NCBI RefSeq assembly: GCF_001310895.1
Contig: NZ_BAZS01000022.1
Span: 1 to 64,000 of the forward strand
Direction: 5' to 3'
DNA: 64,000 bases
Origin: Virgibacillus halodenitrificans JCM 12304
Lineage (GTDB): Bacteria; Bacillota; Bacilli; Bacillales; Amphibacillaceae
Shown here: piece by piece, positions 59,902 to 64,000 of the stretch
Numbering within the stretch: position 1 is the stretch's first letter
Layout: every line of letters begins with the position of its first letter
The notes under the pieces: model-generated
The model's input: only the letters and a program-made list of their open reading frames with translations
What the model was told of the DNA's origin: nothing
The model's database searches: none
Program-made: the position numbers and the translations under genes

Positions 59902-61233
59902 ATGAAAAATAAACAGAAACAAAGGGAAATTCGCAGAAATGATCAGGAAGAAGCAACAATAGTAATTGATGCTTCTGGAACCGTTCATTCTATAAACGAA
60001 CAAGCTGCTCAACTATTTGAACTTACAAATATAGCTATTAAACATATTACTTCCTTATTGCCCGGAATTAATATTGCCTCACTTAAACATGGGACAGTTG
60101 CACAGCAATTTGGGGTAAAGGGAGATGGCACTAGATTTCCCCTTTACGTGAGGAAAAATAAATTTCCATTGAACGGAAAAGAGTTAATTTTACTTGTTTT
60201 TCATCAAAATAATGATCACACTTTATCTGGTATGGAGCCACAAAAAGTAGTCGATGAATTGATGGATATGAAATATGCACTCGATGCTTCCACTATTGTT
60301 GCAATTACAGACCAAAAGGGTCAAATTAAATATGTAAATGATAAATTTTGCGAAATTTCTAAGTATACAAGTGATGAATTACTCGGTAAAGATCACCGCA
60401 TTATTAACTCCGGGTACCATCCAAAAGAGTTTATGCGAGAGCTTTGGAGAACAATTGCTAATGGGAAGGTCTGGACAGGAGAGATAAAAAATCAAGCAAA
60501 GGACGGCAGTTATTACTGGGTGGACACAACGATTGTGCCATTTCTTAACTCCCAAGGGAAACCATATCAGTATTTAGCTATTCGCTCGGAAGTCACAGAT
60601 AGAAAGAGAATTGAAGAAGAATTGCAAGAGACAATGAGTAAAATAATTACCGTTCAAGAGGAAGAGCGAAAAAGATTATCCCGAGAAATCCACGATGGGA
60701 TTGGACAGAATTTGTACAGTCATTTAATTACAATTAATCGACTAAGTACAGCGGTTAACCATCCACTTGTAGAACAAATGACAGAGGAAGCTACACAGCT
60801 AATTCAGGAAGTGAGAGACTTTTCCTGGGCGCTTCGTCCATCTGTACTTGACGATTTAGGGTTAATACCGGCCATTCGATCTTTCCTGAATAGATACTCT
60901 GAAAACTATGGGGTGGATGTCTTTTTTGATTGCTCTTTACCTTATCGACTGGATAATAATGTAGAAATTACTGTATATCGAATCATTCAAGAGGCATTAA
61001 CAAATGTGCGTAAGTATGCCAATACGGACCAAGCCTCTGTTGTTATTCGAGAAGATGAAAAAAGAATACGTGTAGTTATTGAGGATAAGGGGGAAGGTTT
61101 TAATCCAGAGGCGCTATCTGAAGGGGTCGGATTGATCAGTATGGAGGAAAGAGCCCGATCGGTAAATGGCCAGCTCTATGTTAAGTCGCAGAAAGAACAG
61201 GGCACAACTGTCATCCTGGAGGTACCGGTGTAA
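59902..61233 (+). CDS. PAS-PAS NarL-class histidine kinase
   Basis: A 443-aa cytoplasmic kinase: divergent PAS (~15-105), second PAS (~122-235, ITDQKGQIKYVNDKFCEIS, YYWVDTTIVPFL), HisKA_3 with His264 in SREIHDGIGQ, and HATPase with VYRIIQEALTNVRKYA and DKGEGFNP. It sits where NreB would be, but the four Fe-S cysteines of NreB are absent (only Cys150 and one in the ATPase half), so oxygen sensing by a cluster is unlikely. Probably phosphorylates the same NreC-like regulator. Confidence 0.85.
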   Translation: MKNKQKQREIRRNDQEEATIVIDASGTVHSINEQAAQLFELTNIAIKHITSLLPGINIASLKHGTVAQQFGVKGDGTRFPLYVRKNKFPLNGKELILLVFHQNNDHTLSGMEPQKVVDELMDMKYALDASTIVAITDQKGQIKYVNDKFCEISKYTSDELLGKDHRIINSGYHPKEFMRELWRTIANGKVWTGEIKNQAKDGSYYWVDTTIVPFLNSQGKPYQYLAIRSEVTDRKRIEEELQETMSKIITVQEEERKRLSREIHDGIGQNLYSHLITINRLSTAVNHPLVEQMTEEATQLIQEVRDFSWALRPSVLDDLGLIPAIRSFLNRYSENYGVDVFFDCSLPYRLDNNVEITVYRIIQEALTNVRKYANTDQASVVIREDEKRIRVVIEDKGEGFNPEALSEGVGLISMEERARSVNGQLYVKSQKEQGTTVILEVPV

Positions 61234-61268
61234 AAAAAGAGAGATGAATTGGTTTCATCTCTCTTTTT
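61234..61268 (+). terminator. Terminator of the nitrate regulatory genes
   Basis: Perfect stem AAAAAGAGAGATGAA / TTCATCTCTCTTTTT with a 5-base loop. The 240 bases to the next gene show nothing else clear. Confidence 0.9.
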
Positions 61269-61506
61269 AGTGTTTTAATATGCCAAGAGGCTCTAATATA
61301 TTAATCGGACACGTTTATTTAATTAACGTACCTTTTTTGATTTGGTCGTATAAGAAAGGGTTTATTTGACGTGATAAGTTAGTAGAGAGACGCTTTTTGC
61401 TAGTTACAAAGCAACATTGGATTGGTAATATTATACTTGTCCTGGAAAAAGAAAGATGCAATATAAACGTGTGAAGTTATAAATAGCTAAGGGAGGGACT
61501 TCATAA

Positions 61507-62520
61507 ATGACATCTTATGCTCGTATTAAATTCCCAGCAGGATTTTGGACAGGATTGCATCAATTAGGAATTTCCTCACATGAGGTAGTTCGAAAAGCTG
61601 GACTACCATTAACTATTATTAATGAACCAGTTGTCACCGCCTCACAATATTTCTCTATTTGGCAGGCCTATTCCGATATCATGGGTGACACTGCTGAGGC
61701 TATTATCAAGTTAACGACTGGTTTCGAAACAGTTCATTTTCCTCCAACTGTTCTAGCGGCTTACCATGCTCGTAACTACCGTGATGCACTAACACGAATG
61801 GCTCGGTATAAGCGTCTATGTCCCCCTGAAAGCTTACTAATAACAGAGGAAGGCGAGAATTGTACTATTAAACTAGATTGGCTGCATACCGATCAACCAG
61901 GTCCGCCGATGTTAACTGGTATTACGCTTGCATTTCTATTGGAGTTAGGACGCAGGGGAACTGGCCAACCATTAATGGCGAAATCCGTAGAACTATCCGA
62001 TTTAATGGGCGATGTCAAGTCGCTCGAAGCTTATTTCGGGTGCCATGTTCAAATAGGTGGAAATTTTAACAAATTAACGCTCCACAAAAGTGACCTTGAT
62101 CGCCTCTTTGTCTCGTATAACGCAGAATTGCTTGAAATCCTGACGCCTTCATTAGATCAATCGTTAAACGGGTATCAAAATAATAAATCTATTACGGAAA
62201 TGGTTAAGTGGATGATGAAGCGCAGCCTTGCCGGAGGTGACTCTACCCTTCATCTGATTGCAGGAGAATTAGGAGTAAGTAAACGCACCTTGCAGCGCCG
62301 TCTCCATGACGAAGGAATAAACTTTAATCATCTATTGGCACAAGTCCGGCAAGAGCAGGCTCGAGGATACTTAGCAGATCCCTCACTTGATATTGGTGAA
62401 GTGGCTTTCCTTGTTGGATATGAAGACCAAAACTCATTCTATCGGGCCTTTCGACATTGGGAAGGCGACACTCCATCAAGTTGGCGCACAAAACATTTAG
62501 ATACAAACTCAATAAACTGA
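61507..62520 (+). CDS. AraC-family transcription regulator
   Basis: A 337-aa regulator with an N-terminal ligand domain of the Arabinose_bd type (residues ~15-200, LGISSHEVVRKAGLP) and a C-terminal AraC helix-turn-helix pair (LHLIAGELGVSKRTLQRRL and VAFLVGYEDQNSFYRAFRHW). This layout is more common in Proteobacteria (OruR/ArgR-like), unusual in Bacillaceae. GGGAGG precedes the ATG. The SDR gene downstream, 38 bases away, is its likely target. Confidence 0.85.
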   Translation: MTSYARIKFPAGFWTGLHQLGISSHEVVRKAGLPLTIINEPVVTASQYFSIWQAYSDIMGDTAEAIIKLTTGFETVHFPPTVLAAYHARNYRDALTRMARYKRLCPPESLLITEEGENCTIKLDWLHTDQPGPPMLTGITLAFLLELGRRGTGQPLMAKSVELSDLMGDVKSLEAYFGCHVQIGGNFNKLTLHKSDLDRLFVSYNAELLEILTPSLDQSLNGYQNNKSITEMVKWMMKRSLAGGDSTLHLIAGELGVSKRTLQRRLHDEGINFNHLLAQVRQEQARGYLADPSLDIGEVAFLVGYEDQNSFYRAFRHWEGDTPSSWRTKHLDTNSIN

Positions 62521-62558
62521 TCTTGCTTTTAACTATATTTGCAAAGGAGAAATATATA

Positions 62559-63352
62559 ATGGATATGGGATTAACCAATAAAACAGCTTTAGTTACAGGT
62601 TCAACGAAAGGAATTGGTAAAGCAATTGCAATAGAACTTGCCAAAGAAGGTGTTAATGTCCTTATTAATGGAAGAGATTATGAAGAAGTTGAACGAATTG
62701 TAAATGAAGTAAAATCAGATTTTCCGACTACCTCTCCTCAAAATGCAACTGGAGATATTGTGGATAGTCATCAACGAGAAGTTTTGTTCCAAAAATATCC
62801 CAATATAGATATTTTAGTTAACAATATGGGTATTTATGAAATTATGAATTATGAGGATGTTGAGGATGAAGTATGGGAAAAATACTTTCGGACTAACGTT
62901 CTGGCTGCCAATGGATTATCTAAATTTTATTTACCTAAAATGTTAAATAATGAGTTTGGCCGGATAATCTTTATTGCGAGTGAAGAAGCAGTTATGCCTT
63001 CAGGCAAATGCCACAGTATTGTATGACAAAATCAATGTTATTATCATTGTCAAAAAGCTTATCTAAATTAACAACTGGAAAAGACGTTACAGTTAATACA
63101 ATCATGCCAGGTCCAACACTCTCTGAAAACGTGCATCAAATCATTGAGGATATGTACGCTAATAAAGATATGACTTTTTCAGAAAAAGAGAAAGCATTTA
63201 TGAGCGAAAATCTGCCTCACTCTGAATTACAGCGATTTATTAGACCTACTGAAATAGGCCGGCTAACTACGTTTGTCTGTAGTCCTTTCTCATCAGCATT
63301 TAAAGGGTCTCCGCTCCGTATGGACGGTGGACTGGTACCTACTATTTTTTAG
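62559..63352 (+). CDS. Short-chain dehydrogenase/reductase, frameshifted
   Basis: About 264 aa if intact. ATG 62559 after AAAGGAGAAA. NAD(P) motif TGSTKGIGKAIA (~12-23), NNMG (~88) and catalytic YCMTK. The frame breaks at the AAA 63006-63008: SGK then CHSIV and a stop; one more A gives SGKMPQYCMTKSMLL and continues to 63352, ending RMDGGLVPTIF. Probably a sequence error. Substrate unknown; paired with the AraC-type regulator. Confidence 0.8.
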
Positions 63353-63457
63353 TAGTTATTATTAGAATTACAAACGCTATTACAAAACAAAACGTATAAC
63401 AATATTATAAGATAGAACGGCAATTTTTACCGGGTGTAATTATTTTGTCGAAGTATG

Positions 63458-63507
63458 TTGCATTTATATAGAAATGGTAGTATGATAAACACCTGCAATA
63501 TATTGCA
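63458..63507 (+). promoter_or_regulatory. brnQ promoter and palindrome
   Basis: TTGCAT (63458), 17-base spacer, TATGAT (63481-63486). A perfect 14-base palindrome TGCAATATATTGCA (63494-63507) covers the expected transcription start, well placed for a repressor. ATGCAA recurs just before the ribosome site. Confidence 0.6.
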
Positions 63508-63543
63508 TACAACATATGAAATGCAACTGGGAGGAATAAGCAT

Positions 63544-64000
63544 ATGAAGGAAAAGCTATCATTCTCATCTTATACGGTTATAGGGGTTATGCTATTTGCA
63601 CTGTTCTTTGGGGCAGGTAATTTAATTTTTCCGGCACAACTTGGTCAAAATGCAGGTACAAATATGTGGCCGGCTATTATAGGGTTTTTAATTACTGGTG
63701 TCGGCCTTCCACTGTTAGGAATTCTGGCTATGAGTATTTCAGGAAGCAATAATCTTCAAGAGCTTGCCAGTAGGATCCATCCTTTATATGCGACCATTTT
63801 TACTTCTATGCTTTATTTAACCATTGGGCCGTTCTTTGCGGCGCCTCGTACAGGTACGGTTGCTTATGATGTTGGTATATCACCATTTGTAGGAGAAAGT
63901 TATCAACAAGTTGGCTTACTAATTTTTACTTTGCTATTTTTTGCGATTACCCTTTGGTTTTCGTTGAATCCAGCAAAGATTGTAGATAATGTAGGGAGAA
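63544..64000 (+). CDS. brnQ: Branched-chain amino acid transporter BrnQ (partial, runs off the window)
   Basis: First 152 codons of an LIVCS-family Na+-coupled carrier for leucine, isoleucine and valine. Starts MKEKLSFSSYTVIGVMLFAL; family signatures FFGAGNLIFPAQLGQNAG and GPFFAAPRTGTVAYD are present, with four to five helices so far. GGGAGG precedes the ATG. The 3' end lies beyond base 64000. Confidence 0.92.
   Translation, partial: MKEKLSFSSYTVIGVMLFALFFGAGNLIFPAQLGQNAGTNMWPAIIGFLITGVGLPLLGILAMSISGSNNLQELASRIHPLYATIFTSMLYLTIGPFFAAPRTGTVAYDVGISPFVGESYQQVGLLIFTLLFFAITLWFSLNPAKIVDNVGR

Noticed and set aside
59902-61233. True NreB oxygen sensor with [4Fe-4S]
   Set aside because: The required four-cysteine set is absent; only two unrelated cysteines exist.

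Overview
The window looks like the chromosome of a low-GC, spore-forming, probably halotolerant or marine member of the Bacillaceae (Oceanobacillus/Virgibacillus-like). That is inference. It rests on the AT-rich sequence, strong AGGAGG ribosome sites, a Spo0E-like phosphatase, and the block rocF - sigW/rsiW - cdaA/cdaR/glmM ... glmS ribozyme/glmS seen in Bacillus relatives. There are no insertion sequences, prophage or CRISPR arrays.

Layout. 0.1-2.4 kb: small enzymes (HAD phosphatase, NUDIX, DHFR/RibD-like) and a broken small membrane gene. 2.7-4.3 kb (minus): a voltage-gated-type K+ channel and FabI. 4.5-5.25 kb: six tRNA genes (Glu, Val, Thr, Tyr, Gln, Lys) with a tRNA relic between Gln and Lys. 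5.5-9.8 kb: a four-gene mevalonate operon. 10-16.3 kb: arginase, Spo0E-like protein, SigW/RsiW with an autoregulatory-type promoter, then c-di-AMP cyclase CdaA, CdaR and GlmM. 16.8-20.9 kb: heme sensing and efflux (HssRS-HrtBA) with two direct-repeat boxes. 21.2-23.5 kb: a MetNIQ-type ABC importer of visibly different base use. 24-27 kb: two small minus-strand genes and an S9 peptidase. 27-29.2 kb: glmS ribozyme and glmS.

29.4-40.2 kb: a serine hydrolase, a DUF72 protein, an ABC-F ATPase behind an attenuator-like leader, a DCC protein, a 52-bp tandem repeat array, a 2Fe-2S ferredoxin, a fused two-domain peptide-type permease, a diguanylate cyclase and a GNAT. 40.5-46.9 kb: cytochrome bd oxidase cydABCD plus a small b-type-cytochrome-like protein. 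47-50.3 kb: a TetR-controlled ABC-2 exporter with two palindromic operators. 50.4-51.1 kb: EcsC.

51.3-61.2 kb is the most unusual part. A cytoplasmic Nas/Nap-like molybdenum nitrate reductase is encoded with a NarI-like membrane cytochrome carrying a Cys-rich tail, a four-cluster ferredoxin subunit, a Tat-exported Rieske protein and three small proteins of unknown role. Next come a NarK-type nitrate transporter fused to a C-terminal PAS domain, a sensorless NarL-class histidine kinase, a NreC-like regulator, a NreA-like GAF nitrate sensor and a second, PAS-PAS kinase. I read it as a respiratory nitrate module whose transporter may itself be part of the sensor. The window closes with an AraC-type regulator, an SDR enzyme and the start of brnQ.

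Seven genes, including conserved cdaR and cydA, are each interrupted by what looks like one missing base at a short homopolymer. The uniform pattern points to residual assembly indels, and I annotate those genes as probably intact.
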